Shown one piece after another: positions 17,817 through 26,386 of a stretch of 64,000 bases of DNA. A program made the translations under genes and the position numbers. Origin of the DNA: Hymenobacter setariae (GTDB taxonomy: Bacteria; Bacteroidota; Bacteroidia; Cytophagales; Hymenobacteraceae); contig NZ_VMRJ01000005.1 of assembly GCF_007713685.1 (NCBI RefSeq), positions 62,001 to 126,000 of the forward strand, written 5' to 3'. Below the pieces are notes generated by a model. It saw only the letters and a list, made by a program, of their open reading frames with translations. It searched no databases and had not been told where the DNA came from. The number at the start of each line of letters is the position of its first letter. Position 1 is the first letter of the stretch.

Positions 17817-18425
17817 ATGGCAACTCCCTTCTCTAGCCGATTCCGCCATTTTTTCCAGAAAATGACCGACGATAAACCGATGAATCCTGACGACCAGCCC
17901 CTGACTGACAGCGCCGCCGACCACACTGCCGGCGAGCAAGACCTAGGTACCGACGCTGCTACGGCCGGTGCCGCGCAAGGCGCCAGCCGCGCCGAAGCCG
18001 AGCTAGCTGACCTTAAGGACAAATACCTGCGCCTAGCCGCTGAGTTTGAAAACTACAAGCGCCGCACCGCCAAGGAGCGCACCGACCTATTCAAGACCGC
18101 CAACCAGGAGCTGATGGTAGCCTTGCTGCCCGTGCTCGATGACTTCGACCGGGCGCGCCAGCACACGCAGGGCGCCACTGACCCGGCCGCGCTGCAAAAT
18201 GCGCTGGACATTACCTATAACAAGCTCAATAAAACGTTGGAACAGAAGGGCCTGACCCCGATGAATGCCAAAGGCGGCGACTTCGACGCCGAGCTGCACG
18301 AAGCTATCACGCAGATTCCGGCGCCGAGCGACGACCTGCGGGGCAAGATTGTAGACGAAATTGAGAAAGGTTATTACTTAGGCGATAAGGTTATTCGCCA
18401 CGCCAAAGTGATTTTGGGTCAGTAG
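17817..18425 (+). CDS. grpE: GrpE nucleotide-exchange factor
   Basis: Releases ADP from DnaK and so drives the chaperone cycle. The N-terminal 55 residues are acidic and disordered, then a long coiled coil begins (AEAELADLKDKYLRLAAEFENYKRR, in part), followed by the dimer head with VLDDFDRAR and the C-terminal GYYLGDKVIRHAKVIL signature. Length is 202 residues from ATG 17817; the ATG at 17862 (MTDDKPMN) is an equally plausible start because the first 15 residues are not conserved. dnaJ follows after a gap filled by an imperfect palindrome; dnaK is not in the window. Confidence 0.95.
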   Translation: MATPFSSRFRHFFQKMTDDKPMNPDDQPLTDSAADHTAGEQDLGTDAATAGAAQGASRAEAELADLKDKYLRLAAEFENYKRRTAKERTDLFKTANQELMVALLPVLDDFDRARQHTQGATDPAALQNALDITYNKLNKTLEQKGLTPMNAKGGDFDAELHEAITQIPAPSDDLRGKIVDEIEKGYYLGDKVIRHAKVILGQ

Positions 18426-18438
18426 TTTAATTATTTTA

Positions 18439-18531
18439 GTATGCTGGGCTTGTGAAGCATCCAGCTTAGCGCACTAACTTCTTAAATTTGAGGTTAGTCG
18501 TCTAAGTGAGAGGCTTTGCAAGCCCAGTATA
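18439..18531. repeat. Imperfect palindrome E between grpE and dnaJ
   Basis: The arms at about 18439-18458 and 18512-18531 pair (CTGGGCTTGTGAAGC against GCTTTGCAAGCCCAG), and inner segments ACTAACTTC and GAGGTTAGT extend the pairing. The sequence CTGGGCTTGTGAAGCATCC resembles the core of the REP-like palindromes, so it may be a diverged member. It could also act as a processing or attenuation signal inside the grpE-dnaJ unit. Confidence 0.6.
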
Positions 18532-18562
18532 ACGAGTGTAGGTGAGATAACATTTCTGCAAA

Positions 18563-19705
18563 ATGGCAACGGTAAAGCGCGATTATTACGAAGTATTAGG
18601 AGTAGCAAAAAATGCGGAGGGCGACGTGATTAAGTCGGCTTACCGTAAGATGGCTATTAAGTACCATCCCGATAAAAACCCCGACGACCCCACGGCCGAG
18701 GATAAGTTTAAGGAAGCCGCCGAGGCCTACGAGGTGCTTTCGGACGCTGATAAGCGCGCGCGCTACGACCGGTTTGGCCACCAGGGCATGGGCGGCGCCA
18801 GCGGTGGCGGGCCCAATATGGAAGACATCTTCTCGCAGTTCGGCGACATCTTCGGCGGAGGCGGGGGCTTCGAAGGTTTCTTTGGGGGCGGGCAGCGCGG
18901 TGGCCGCCGCGTGAAGAAAGGTTCTAACCTACGTATCAAGCTCAAACTCGACCTAGAGGAAGTAGCTAACGGCGTAGAGAAAAAAATTAAGGTGAAGCGC
19001 TACGTGGCCTGTCCACCGTGCAGTGGCACCGGCGCCAAAAACGGCACTGAGCTGAAGACCTGCCCCACTTGCCAGGGCCAAGGCCAGGTGAAGAAGGTGG
19101 TGAACACGATGCTCGGCCAAATGGTGAGCGCCAACACTTGCCCCACTTGCCACGGCGAAGGCAAAACCATCTCCACGACTTGCGACGTGTGCAAAGGCGA
19201 GGGCCGCCAGCTGAATGAGGAAGTAATTCCGATTAACATTCCGGCCGGCGTAGCTAATGATATGCAGCTGAGTATGAGCGGCAAAGGCAACTACCCCGAG
19301 CGCGGCGGCGTGCCCGGCGACCTACTCATCCAGATTGAGGAAGAGCCGCACGAGTTCCTTAAGCGCGATGGCAACAACATCATGTTTGAGCAGTACATCA
19401 GCTTCGTAGATGCGGCCCTAGGTACCAGCCTGGAGGTGCCTACCATCGAAGGCAAGGTGAAAATCAAAGTTGATGCTGGCACCCAGCCGGGTAAAATCCT
19501 GCGCCTGCGTGGCAAGGGCATCAAAGACCTGAATGGCTACGGCCGCGGCGACCAACTGATTCATCTGAATGTGTGGACGCCTAAGAACGTGAGCAGCCAG
19601 GAGCGCGAGCTACTAGAAAAACTGCGCGACTCGGACAACTTTACGCCGCACCCCGGCAAGAATGAAAAAGGCTTTTTCGAGAAAGTGAAAGAATACTTCG
19701 CGTAA
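18563..19705 (+). CDS. dnaJ: DnaJ co-chaperone
   Basis: Type I J-protein that stimulates the DnaK ATPase and delivers unfolded proteins. The J domain (residues 1-70) has the essential HPD in YHPDKNPDDP. A Gly/Phe-rich linker follows (about 75-115, FGDIFGGGGGFEGFFGGG). Four zinc-binding repeats are present in order: CPPCSGTG, CPTCQGQG, CPTCHGEG and CDVCKGEG. The two C-terminal substrate-binding beta domains complete 380 residues, a normal length. It follows grpE and ends before a large palindrome that encloses its terminator. Confidence 0.97.
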   Translation: MATVKRDYYEVLGVAKNAEGDVIKSAYRKMAIKYHPDKNPDDPTAEDKFKEAAEAYEVLSDADKRARYDRFGHQGMGGASGGGPNMEDIFSQFGDIFGGGGGFEGFFGGGQRGGRRVKKGSNLRIKLKLDLEEVANGVEKKIKVKRYVACPPCSGTGAKNGTELKTCPTCQGQGQVKKVVNTMLGQMVSANTCPTCHGEGKTISTTCDVCKGEGRQLNEEVIPINIPAGVANDMQLSMSGKGNYPERGGVPGDLLIQIEEEPHEFLKRDGNNIMFEQYISFVDAALGTSLEVPTIEGKVKIKVDAGTQPGKILRLRGKGIKDLNGYGRGDQLIHLNVWTPKNVSSQERELLEKLRDSDNFTPHPGKNEKGFFEKVKEYFA

Positions 19706-19710
19706 TCGCT

Positions 19711-19868
19711 GATTTACTGAATAGCGCAGTTGCACCTGCTAGCAGCAGGCTGAGTAGGCAACTAGCTGTCAATGTGAGAAAGGCCACCCAATAGGGCGGC
19801 CTTTTTTTATGGTTGTAGCTACTTAGTCAGCCCGCCACTAGTGGGGTAGCTGCGCTATTCAGTAAATC
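19711..19868. repeat. Large imperfect palindrome F around the dnaJ terminator
   Basis: The outer arms are a perfect 19-base inverted repeat (19711-19729 and 19850-19868). The next 28 or so bases on each side also pair with scattered mismatches (for example GGCTGAGTA near 19749-19757 against the strand opposite 19822-19836). The centre contains a separate terminator hairpin. The whole element of 158 bases lies between dnaJ and the sigma-factor gene and looks like a miniature inverted-repeat element. Confidence 0.7.
19779..19808 (+). terminator. Intrinsic terminator of dnaJ
   Basis: AAAGGCCACCC pairs with GGGCGGCCTTT with one mismatch across a 4-base loop, followed by a run of seven T. It lies at the centre of palindrome F. 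Confidence 0.8.
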
Positions 19869-19933
19869 AATTGAATCTGCGGTGTAATGCGAGTCGACTT
19901 TCGGCGAATAACTTCCCGAAACCTTTACCTCGC

Positions 19934-20443
19934 ATGAGCGCTGCGCCTTCTGCCGATTTTTTGGCTGCCCTGCACGAGTACCAGCCGTTGGTACGTCGCG
20001 TGTGCCGGCTCTATTGCCAGGATGCCGACGACCGACAAGATTTATTTCAGGAGATAGTCTTGCAGTTGTGGCGCGCCTGGCCGCGCTACGTGCCCCAGCC
20101 CGATGCCAAGTTGAGTACCTGGCTCTACCGCATCGCACTAAACGTAGCCATCTCGAACCTACGGCAGCGCACCCGCCGGCCTGCTTCAGTAGGGCTGGAA
20201 GACGAGGCCGCCCGCTACCTAGCCCAGCCCACCGAGGGCAGCGCCTACGAGCCCGAAGAAACGGCGGCTCTCTACACCGCTATTGGGCGGCTCTCCGACG
20301 TGGATAAGGCATTCGTGCTGCTGTACCTGGAGGACCGGCCCTACGAGGAGATGGCTGACATCCTAGGTATCACTCAAAACAACGTGCGCGTGAAAATGCA
20401 CCGCGTGCAAGAGAAGCTCCGCAAGCTGCTCGTGCCCCATTAA
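19934..20443 (+). CDS. ECF-type RNA polymerase sigma factor
   Basis: A small sigma-70 family factor. I choose ATG 19934 (MSAAPSADF) rather than the TTG at 19871, which would begin inside the preceding palindrome. Region 2 shows the typical DRQDLFQEIVLQLWRAWPRY and STWLYRIALNVAISNLR; region 4 ends in YEEMADILGITQNNVRVKMHR, a helix-turn-helix that would read the -35 element. Length is 169 residues. The next gene encodes a four-segment membrane protein, in the position where anti-sigma factors normally lie. The target regulon cannot be deduced. Confidence 0.9.
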   Translation: MSAAPSADFLAALHEYQPLVRRVCRLYCQDADDRQDLFQEIVLQLWRAWPRYVPQPDAKLSTWLYRIALNVAISNLRQRTRRPASVGLEDEAARYLAQPTEGSAYEPEETAALYTAIGRLSDVDKAFVLLYLEDRPYEEMADILGITQNNVRVKMHRVQEKLRKLLVPH

Positions 20444-20464
20444 TCTTCTAACCGCGATTTTAGT

Positions 20465-21109
20465 ATGGAACTTGATGACCTGCGCCGCCAGTGGCAGCAG
20501 CCCGAGCCGAGCGCCGCGGCTCTTAGTGCTACCCAGCTGCGCGAAATGCTGGCTCGGCAGCGCGATAACTTGGCGGATAAAATGCGCCGCAATGCCCGCT
20601 GGGAAATGGCCTTGGCTGTGCTCATGGCTGGGCTGATGCTGGGCGGGTTTATATTATTACACAAAGCGGTATATCGGCTCTACACGGGTTTTTCGCTACT
20701 GCTGATGCTCGTATTAGTTTATTATTACTACCGCTTGCTGGCTATGCTGCGCCAGATGGACGAGCCTAGCAGCAGTGTGCGGCGCCACCTAGTCCAGCTT
20801 TGTGCCGGGCTGCGCCAGATGCTGCGTTTCAATTACAAGCTGACGCTGTGGGTGCTGCCCTGGACGCTGATTCTTATCTATGGGTTCTTTACGGGGCAGC
20901 TGCTAGCGGGCAAGGCGAAGTACAGCTGGCAAATTTGGGCGCTGGCGGGCGGCATACTGTTGGTATTAGGGGCCGTGGTGCAAGTAGGCGTGGTGTACTT
21001 CACGCGCTGGTATATGCAGCGCCTCTATGGCCAGCACCTCGACCGGCTTGAGGGCCAGCTGCACGAACTGGACGAGGGCACCGGCCCTGGGGTAGCAGAA
21101 AGCCGCTAA
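20465..21109 (+). CDS. Membrane protein, putative anti-sigma partner
   Basis: A 214-residue protein 21 bases after the ECF sigma gene and surely co-transcribed. The N-terminal 60 residues are soluble (MELDDLRRQWQQPEPS, then a basic helix with LREMLARQRDNLADKMRR), followed by two hydrophobic segments near 61-100, a loop, two more near 135-185 and a basic/acidic C-terminal tail. A short cytosolic N-terminal domain plus membrane helices directly downstream of an ECF sigma gene suggests it holds the sigma factor at the membrane. No zinc-type anti-sigma motif (HxxxCxxC) is present, so this role is inference from position. Confidence 0.65.
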   Translation: MELDDLRRQWQQPEPSAAALSATQLREMLARQRDNLADKMRRNARWEMALAVLMAGLMLGGFILLHKAVYRLYTGFSLLLMLVLVYYYYRLLAMLRQMDEPSSSVRRHLVQLCAGLRQMLRFNYKLTLWVLPWTLILIYGFFTGQLLAGKAKYSWQIWALAGGILLVLGAVVQVGVVYFTRWYMQRLYGQHLDRLEGQLHELDEGTGPGVAESR

Positions 21110-21168
21110 CCGTTCAGAAGCGTTTTTTGCTGGTTGAGGGCCGGCTGCTACCGCTTGGCGCTTGCTGG

Positions 21169-21200
21169 TTGCGGCCCATTGCCCTAGGTTGCTACATTTA
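21169..21200 (+). promoter_or_regulatory. Predicted promoter of the ABC exporter
   Basis: TTG at 21169-21171, 21-base spacer, then TACATTTA at 21193-21200, the same -7 octamer seen before hppA. It lies 29 bases before the start codon at 21230. Confidence 0.5.
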
Positions 21201-21229
21201 CCCACGTTATTCTCATTTCCTTTTTTCTC

Positions 21230-22192
21230 ATGCCACACTCTACCGCTGCTCCCATCTTGGAGGTGCGCAACGTGCGCAAGCAGTACGCCGCGCACACCGC
21301 CCTCGATGGCGTGAGCCTGGCCGTGCCCGAGCAAAGTATATTCGGCCTGCTCGGGCCCAACGGCGCCGGCAAAACTTCGCTCATCCGCATCATTACCCAG
21401 ATAACTGGTGCCGATGCGGGGGAGGTGTTTTTTCGGGGCGAGAAGCTCAACCCGAGCCATATCGCCGACATTGGCTACCTGCCCGAGGAGCGCGGCCTTT
21501 ACAAGAAGATGAAGGTGGGGGAGCAGCTCATCTACCTGGCCCAACTACGTGGCTTGAGCCGCGCCGACGCGGTGCAGCGCATCAAGAAGTGGCTCGACCG
21601 CTTCGACATCAAGGCCTGGGCCGAGAAAAACGTGGAGGACCTCAGCAAGGGCATGCAGCAAAAGGTGCAGTTTGTGGCCACGGTGCTGCACGAGCCTAAG
21701 CTGATTATTCTAGACGAGCCGTTTTCGGGCTTCGACCCCATCAATGCTAACCTCATTAAAGATGAGATTTTGCGGCTGAAGCAGGAGGGCGCGGCCATCA
21801 TTTTCTCGACCCACCGCATGGAGTCGGTAGAGGAGATGTGCGATAGTATTGCGCTTATTAACCGCTCGCGCAAGGTGCTCGATGGACCCGTAACGGCCAT
21901 TCGCAACCAGTTTAAAAACAACACCTACGAGGTAGAGGGCCAGGGCAAGCTGATGGTAGTGCACCCCGATTTTGAGGTGATAGAGCAGCGCGAGCGCGAA
22001 AACGACCACTTCTACGCCCGCATTCAACTGCACGCCGGCACCACGCCAAACGACCTGCTGCGCTACCTCATTGGGCGGGTCGAGGTGCAAGCCTTCCGCG
22101 AGCAGGTGCCGAGCATCAACGAAATATTTATTCGGCGCGTGCGCGAAACCATGCCCGAAACGCTACACGAAACCGCTAACGCCCTCCTGTAA
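21230..22192 (+). CDS. ABC transporter ATP-binding protein (NatA-like)
   Basis: The 320-residue ATPase subunit of an ABC-2 type exporter. Walker A is GPNGAGKT (about residues 42-49), the signature is LSKGMQQK, and Walker B is LIILDEPFSGFDP, followed by the switch His in FSTHRME. About 80 residues beyond the ATPase core form a C-terminal domain of the DUF4162 kind found in NatA/YhaQ-type exporters. The permease gene begins 4 bases after its stop. Related systems export sodium or antibiotics, but the substrate here is unknown. Confidence 0.9.
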   Translation: MPHSTAAPILEVRNVRKQYAAHTALDGVSLAVPEQSIFGLLGPNGAGKTSLIRIITQITGADAGEVFFRGEKLNPSHIADIGYLPEERGLYKKMKVGEQLIYLAQLRGLSRADAVQRIKKWLDRFDIKAWAEKNVEDLSKGMQQKVQFVATVLHEPKLIILDEPFSGFDPINANLIKDEILRLKQEGAAIIFSTHRMESVEEMCDSIALINRSRKVLDGPVTAIRNQFKNNTYEVEGQGKLMVVHPDFEVIEQRERENDHFYARIQLHAGTTPNDLLRYLIGRVEVQAFREQVPSINEIFIRRVRETMPETLHETANALL

Positions 22193-22196
22193 TCCT

Positions 22197-23582
22197 ATGG
22201 CTTCTAAATTTTTACTCGTTGCCCAGCGCGAATATCTGACGCGGGTGCGCAAGAAGGCGTTTGTGGTGCTCACGCTGTTGGTGCCTTTCATTATCGCAGG
22301 CTTTGGGGTGCTGATAGGCAAGCTGGCTAGCTCTGATGAGAGTACCGAAATAGTGGACGTGCGCGACACCAGCGGCCTAGGTGTTGCCACAAGGCTCACG
22401 CAGATGTCAACGCCGCAGCTCCAGTTTTTGCCCGTGACGGGCTCGCTGGCCGAGGCCAAGCATAATTTTCAGAAAGACAAGCACGCCGGTCTGCTTTACC
22501 TGCCCGAGGGGCTCGATGTGCAGGACCCCAAAGGAGTGCAGTTTTTTGGAAAAGGCAACATTAGCCTCAGCAAAGAGGACCGCGTGAAAAAGGCCCTCAC
22601 GGATGCATTCGCCGAGCTGAAAATGCAAAAGTCAGGCCTCACCCAAACCCAACTCGACCAATTGCGGGCTAAAGTGCCACTGAGTTCAGTGAGCCTCGAC
22701 GAGGCTGGTAAAGAGAAGGGTAGCAATTCAGGTGTGACAACAGGCATTGCCTCGGCACTGGCAATACTCATCTACTTTTTCATCTTCCTCTATGGCGTGC
22801 AGATTATGCGCGGGGTAGGAGAAGAGAAGTCGAGCCGAGTAATGGAAGTAATGCTCTCCGCTGTGAAGCCGTTTGACCTGATGATGGGCAAAATCGTGGG
22901 TATTGCGGCGGTAGGTCTCACGCAGTTTTTGCTGTGGGGGCTGCTTTCATGGGGCGCTACGGCGGTAGTGGTGCCACTAGTGATGCAGGATGAAGTGACC
23001 AAAGCGAAAACCGAGGTGGCCGCTACCAGCCCGAGCGCTAATGCGGGCTCTGCCACTGTAGCTGACCAAGCCGCCGTTTCGGCCGAGCAGATGAACCCCG
23101 CTAAGCGCGCTAACGTGATAAGTGGGGCCTTCGAGAAGGCCAGCCAGCTCAACATCCCCATCTGGACCATCGTCTTCGGCTTTATTGTCTATTTCCTAGG
23201 TGGTTATTTGCTCTACGGGGCCCTCTTTGGGGCCGTGGGTGCGGCCGTAGACGACCAGACGGACACGCAGCAGTTCATGTTTCCGATTACGATGCCGCTC
23301 ATTTTGAGCTACGTGCTGGGTTTCTCGGTCATCCTGCGCAACCCCGACGGGCCGGTGGCCTTCTGGATGTCGATGATACCCTTTACCTCGCCAGTGGCGA
23401 TGGTGATTCGGCTACCGTTTGGGGTGCCAACCTGGCAGCTGGCACTTTCTATTGCGCTGCTCGTGGTAGGCTTTGTGGGCACGGTGTGGGTGGCCGCGCG
23501 CATCTACCGGGTAGGCATCCTGATGTATGGTAAGAAGGTCACCTACCGCGAACTGTCGAAATGGATGTTTTACAAAGGGTAA
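22197..23582 (+). CDS. ABC-2 type permease (NatB-like)
   Basis: The start is ATG 22197 (MASKFLLVAQREYLTRVRKK), 4 bases after the ATPase gene; the longer open frame from 22071 overlaps that gene and is rejected. The 461-residue protein has one N-terminal membrane segment, a large extracytoplasmic domain (about residues 45-185), and five or six membrane segments toward the C-terminus, with a cytosolic amphipathic stretch KSSRVMEVMLSAVKPFDLMMGK. This is the layout of NatB/YhaP exporters. A loop near residues 265-310 is Ala-rich and low in complexity. The gene ends at a strong terminator. Confidence 0.88.
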   Translation: MASKFLLVAQREYLTRVRKKAFVVLTLLVPFIIAGFGVLIGKLASSDESTEIVDVRDTSGLGVATRLTQMSTPQLQFLPVTGSLAEAKHNFQKDKHAGLLYLPEGLDVQDPKGVQFFGKGNISLSKEDRVKKALTDAFAELKMQKSGLTQTQLDQLRAKVPLSSVSLDEAGKEKGSNSGVTTGIASALAILIYFFIFLYGVQIMRGVGEEKSSRVMEVMLSAVKPFDLMMGKIVGIAAVGLTQFLLWGLLSWGATAVVVPLVMQDEVTKAKTEVAATSPSANAGSATVADQAAVSAEQMNPAKRANVISGAFEKASQLNIPIWTIVFGFIVYFLGGYLLYGALFGAVGAAVDDQTDTQQFMFPITMPLILSYVLGFSVILRNPDGPVAFWMSMIPFTSPVAMVIRLPFGVPTWQLALSIALLVVGFVGTVWVAARIYRVGILMYGKKVTYRELSKWMFYKG

Positions 23583-23606
23583 GTATTAAATACCTGCCTT
23601 AGCACT

Positions 23607-23642
23607 AAAAAAGCCCGGCTGCGTGAGCAGCCGGGCTTTTTT
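23607..23642 (+). terminator. Intrinsic terminator after the ABC exporter operon
   Basis: A perfect 16-base inverted repeat (23607-23622 and 23627-23642) with GTGA loop and flanking A and T runs, so it can act on both strands. It serves this operon and the convergent kinase gene. Confidence 0.95.
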
Positions 23643-23657
23643 AGGTAGCTAGGTATC

Positions 23658-24503
23658 CTAGCTTTCGTGGTAGCTAACGAGGTCGTCGATAGGCGAGCGA
23701 ATGATTTTGCCAACTTGCATGCCGTGGCTGTTGGCCACCTGCGTGAGGGCGTCGCGGAAGTTGTAGCCTACCGAGCCGATGCAGTTGAAGGTATAGTCTT
23801 GGTAGTTGGGGTAGTGCAGCACAATGTTCTGAAAGAAAGCCTCAAAGGCCTCCACCACGATTTGGCGGCAGTAGCTTACGTTGTTGTGGTCGTAGGCAAA
23901 CTTGGCGAAGCTGGCCAGGTAGCGGTTGGGCAGCGGCTTGTTGTACAGCTGGTCGATGATGTCGTTGCGCGAGCCTAGGTGGTATTCCGACTTCAGGGCC
24001 TCGCCTAGGCCGTCGGGCAGTGAGCCGCGCAGGTAGTCGCGCAGCAAGCGCTTGCCTAAGAAGGAGCCGCTGCCTTCGTCGCCCAAGAAGTAGCCCAGCG
24101 AATCCACGTTGTACGTGATTTTATCGCCGTCATAGATGCACGAGTTGGTGCCCGTGCCTAGGATGGCAGCAAAGCCCGGCTTGCGGCCCAACAGGGCGCG
24201 GGCGGCGGCTAGCAGGTCTTCGGTCACCTCCACGCGGTTGGCGTTGGGGAAGGTGTGACGCATAGCGGCGGCGATGGTTTCGGCCTTAGCCTCGCTCGAT
24301 ACCCCGGCGCCGTAAAAGTAAATTTCGCGCACTTCGGCGCGGTTCATGTCGTCGGGCAGGTCTTTGTCGAGCGAAGCCGTAATGAATGCCGTGTCCACAA
24401 AATCAGGGTTATAACCCTGGGTGTTGAAGTACACGCGCTGGCCCTCGTCGGAGAGTAGGCACCAGTTGGTTTTGGTAGAGCCGCCGTCGGCAATGAGTAT
24501 CAT
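23658..24503 (-). CDS. BadF/BadG-type ATPase, N-acetylglucosamine kinase-like
   Basis: A 281-residue member of the sugar kinase/Hsp70/actin fold. Phosphate 1 motif is DGGSTKTNW at residues 6-14, a second nucleotide loop is ILGTGTNSCIYDG, and GDEGSGSFLGKRLL matches the family's adenosine region. Bacteroidota proteins of this group are usually annotated as N-acetylglucosamine kinases that recycle amino sugars. No sugar transporter or deaminase is nearby, so the substrate rests on family resemblance. It converges with the ABC operon across a shared terminator. Confidence 0.8.
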   Translation of the reverse strand: MILIADGGSTKTNWCLLSDEGQRVYFNTQGYNPDFVDTAFITASLDKDLPDDMNRAEVREIYFYGAGVSSEAKAETIAAAMRHTFPNANRVEVTEDLLAAARALLGRKPGFAAILGTGTNSCIYDGDKITYNVDSLGYFLGDEGSGSFLGKRLLRDYLRGSLPDGLGEALKSEYHLGSRNDIIDQLYNKPLPNRYLASFAKFAYDHNNVSYCRQIVVEAFEAFFQNIVLHYPNYQDYTFNCIGSVGYNFRDALTQVANSHGMQVGKIIRSPIDDLVSYHES

Positions 24504-24646
24504 GTTTTTTTTGAACTGTTAGCTATTAGCTATTGGCCGTTAGCTTTTAGGTGAGAGGAAATCTGCCGTGCAGCCAGCTAGACGCGGGCGCGAACAAGGC
24601 GCTAAAATAACGGCTAGCTGGTTGACACTAGCTATTTAAAAAAATA

Positions 24647-24694
24647 GCGGCCAGCAAAGCGCTAGCAGCTAAGAGCTAGCGCTTTGCTGGCCGC
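24647..24694 (-). terminator. Terminator of the DAC-like gene
   Basis: A perfect 20-base inverted repeat (24647-24666 and 24675-24694) with an 8-base loop. Read on the minus strand it is followed by a T-run (complement of the A-run at 24638-24644). It begins 9 bases after the end of the minus-strand gene. Confidence 0.9.
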
Positions 24695-24703
24695 CCAAAA
24701 AAA

Positions 24704-26227
24704 CTAGGCGTGCAGCGCCGAGGGCAGCAAGTCAATCCAGCCATCTTCGCTCACTACCACGGCCAGGCAGGGGTAGGGCGACGAACTGGTGTAGCGCACG
24801 GCCGAGTTGTAGCGGGCGCCGCGGCTGCTATCGCCCTTTTCGGTGGCCTGGCCGTCGAGAATTACCCCAATGGCGTAGCACGTGCCGTTGGGCTCGATGA
24901 GCACGGCCCCGTCGATACTGCTGGCTTGGCGCAGCACGGGTGTGGTCATTACCCTAGGCACCACCCGGAAGCACTGGCGACGCAGGCGCTCGGCCTCGGG
25001 CTTGGCCCCAGTGCTGATGCAGAGCATGGTGCCGTGGCTCTGGTTAGAGGCTTCGAGGGCGAGCTCCCACAGAAAAGAAATTTCCTCCGTCGTTAAATCG
25101 GGAAATACCTGGTGGGCCACGCGGGCGAAGTTGTCGGCCTGCACCTTGCTTTGGGGCAAGCGCGGCGTGTTGCTGACCACCCGCATGAGGGTGTGACCGC
25201 CGTGGCGCAGCTCCCAGCCGTAGTGGTTGGTAAACTGTACGGTGGCTAGCGGCTCGTATTTTTCGTCGTCTTCCTCTACCATGTAGCCTAGGCCGAAAAC
25301 GTGCGAGGCGTCTGACACTAGGCCAGTGCGACCCTCGGTCAGCTCTAGCAGCTTGCGGATAGAGCGGTGGTCGCGCAGCGGCACGGGCGCCTCCAGGGTC
25401 AGCACTGGCACAATGGCTGCGTGCTGGCGCCGGGCCAGTAGCATGGTGCCCTGGCCCTCGCCACCCTCGTGGCGTAGCGCCGCAATACCTAGGCAGGCAT
25501 CGTAGAGGCCGTGGGCGCTACCCGGCGAAATGCGCAGCATGAGGCGGCGGCCTGCCCCGCGCAGCACTTCGTTGTAGTCGCGGTCGAGTACTGGCTGCTC
25601 GTTGTCGGCAGTATCAGCTTCGCGCAGGGCGCGAGTACACTCGTGCAGAAACTCTAGCACCGCCGCGTGGGGTAGCGAGGCCGGGCGTGTCGAGGTAGCC
25701 TTGCCCGGCAGCGTGTAGTAGGCATTGTAGGGGCCAGCGGCTAGCTGCACCACCAACACTACCAAGTAGCCATTAAGGCTGAGTGGCGTGGAGCAAAAGG
25801 AGCGGCGGGCTTCTTGGCGGCTTTCTACCAACTCCAGCAGGGTTTGCTCAGTGGCGCGGCACACTAGCTCGTACCAGTGCTGCTTTTCCATGCGGTCGTG
25901 GTCCTGCGGGTGCAGGTGATACACATTGTCGCGTGGGCCAGCATCGGCCTCAAAGGTGGCGGCCAGCGTTTTGATGCCCGCAAAATCGGCGGGGCTATAG
26001 CGCAGCGTAGGAGGCTCGATGACCACACTGTGCGGGTCATTTTCTTCGCGGCCCGAGGCGAGGCCCAGCAGAAAGACTTCTGGCCGCAGGTTGCGGTCGA
26101 GCAAATTGAAAATACCTTCGGCAAAGAGCTGAGCCGAAACACGAAACAAGCTTTGGTGTTCCCACATAGGGGGCAGAAAAGAAGCGGTGGGGCGAGCCGA
26201 GAGTGGGGCCGGCGGGGAAGCAGTCAT
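24704..26227 (-). CDS. DisA_N/DAC-domain protein, putative cyclic-dinucleotide synthase or degenerate relative
   Basis: The start is ATG 26227 (MTASPPAPLS); the longer frame to 26305 is unsupported. The C-terminal part of the 507 residues looks like a diadenylate cyclase (DAC) domain: IDGAVLIEPNG (DGA at 439-441), AIGVILDGQA, then GDSSRGARYNSAVRY (about 467-481) and LAVVVSEDGWIDLLP. DAC enzymes make cyclic di-AMP from ATP. In the classical enzymes the second motif is RHR; here the matching place reads RYN, so activity or substrate may differ. The N-terminal 420 residues probably form a sensor region but hold no motif I recognise. No membrane segment is seen. Confidence 0.7.
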   Translation of the reverse strand: MTASPPAPLSARPTASFLPPMWEHQSLFRVSAQLFAEGIFNLLDRNLRPEVFLLGLASGREENDPHSVVIEPPTLRYSPADFAGIKTLAATFEADAGPRDNVYHLHPQDHDRMEKQHWYELVCRATEQTLLELVESRQEARRSFCSTPLSLNGYLVVLVVQLAAGPYNAYYTLPGKATSTRPASLPHAAVLEFLHECTRALREADTADNEQPVLDRDYNEVLRGAGRRLMLRISPGSAHGLYDACLGIAALRHEGGEGQGTMLLARRQHAAIVPVLTLEAPVPLRDHRSIRKLLELTEGRTGLVSDASHVFGLGYMVEEDDEKYEPLATVQFTNHYGWELRHGGHTLMRVVSNTPRLPQSKVQADNFARVAHQVFPDLTTEEISFLWELALEASNQSHGTMLCISTGAKPEAERLRRQCFRVVPRVMTTPVLRQASSIDGAVLIEPNGTCYAIGVILDGQATEKGDSSRGARYNSAVRYTSSSPYPCLAVVVSEDGWIDLLPSALHA

Positions 26228-26386
26228 GGTACCAAATAGCAGCCAAGTAGAACGCTTACGTAAAATTGGACTAAACAGTAATCTATCGGCGGCTTCTTGC
26301 ACCAAAAGTGCGTAAAAAATCGTATCTTCGGGCTAGCAGTCGCCAGCCTGGGCGACTAGTTTCTTACTCCCCATCCTGCTCAGCCT

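Noticed and set aside
22071..22196. Longer N-terminus of the ABC permease
   Set aside because: It lies wholly inside the ATPase gene, is Cys/Arg-rich, and the ATG at 22197 gives the conserved family start.
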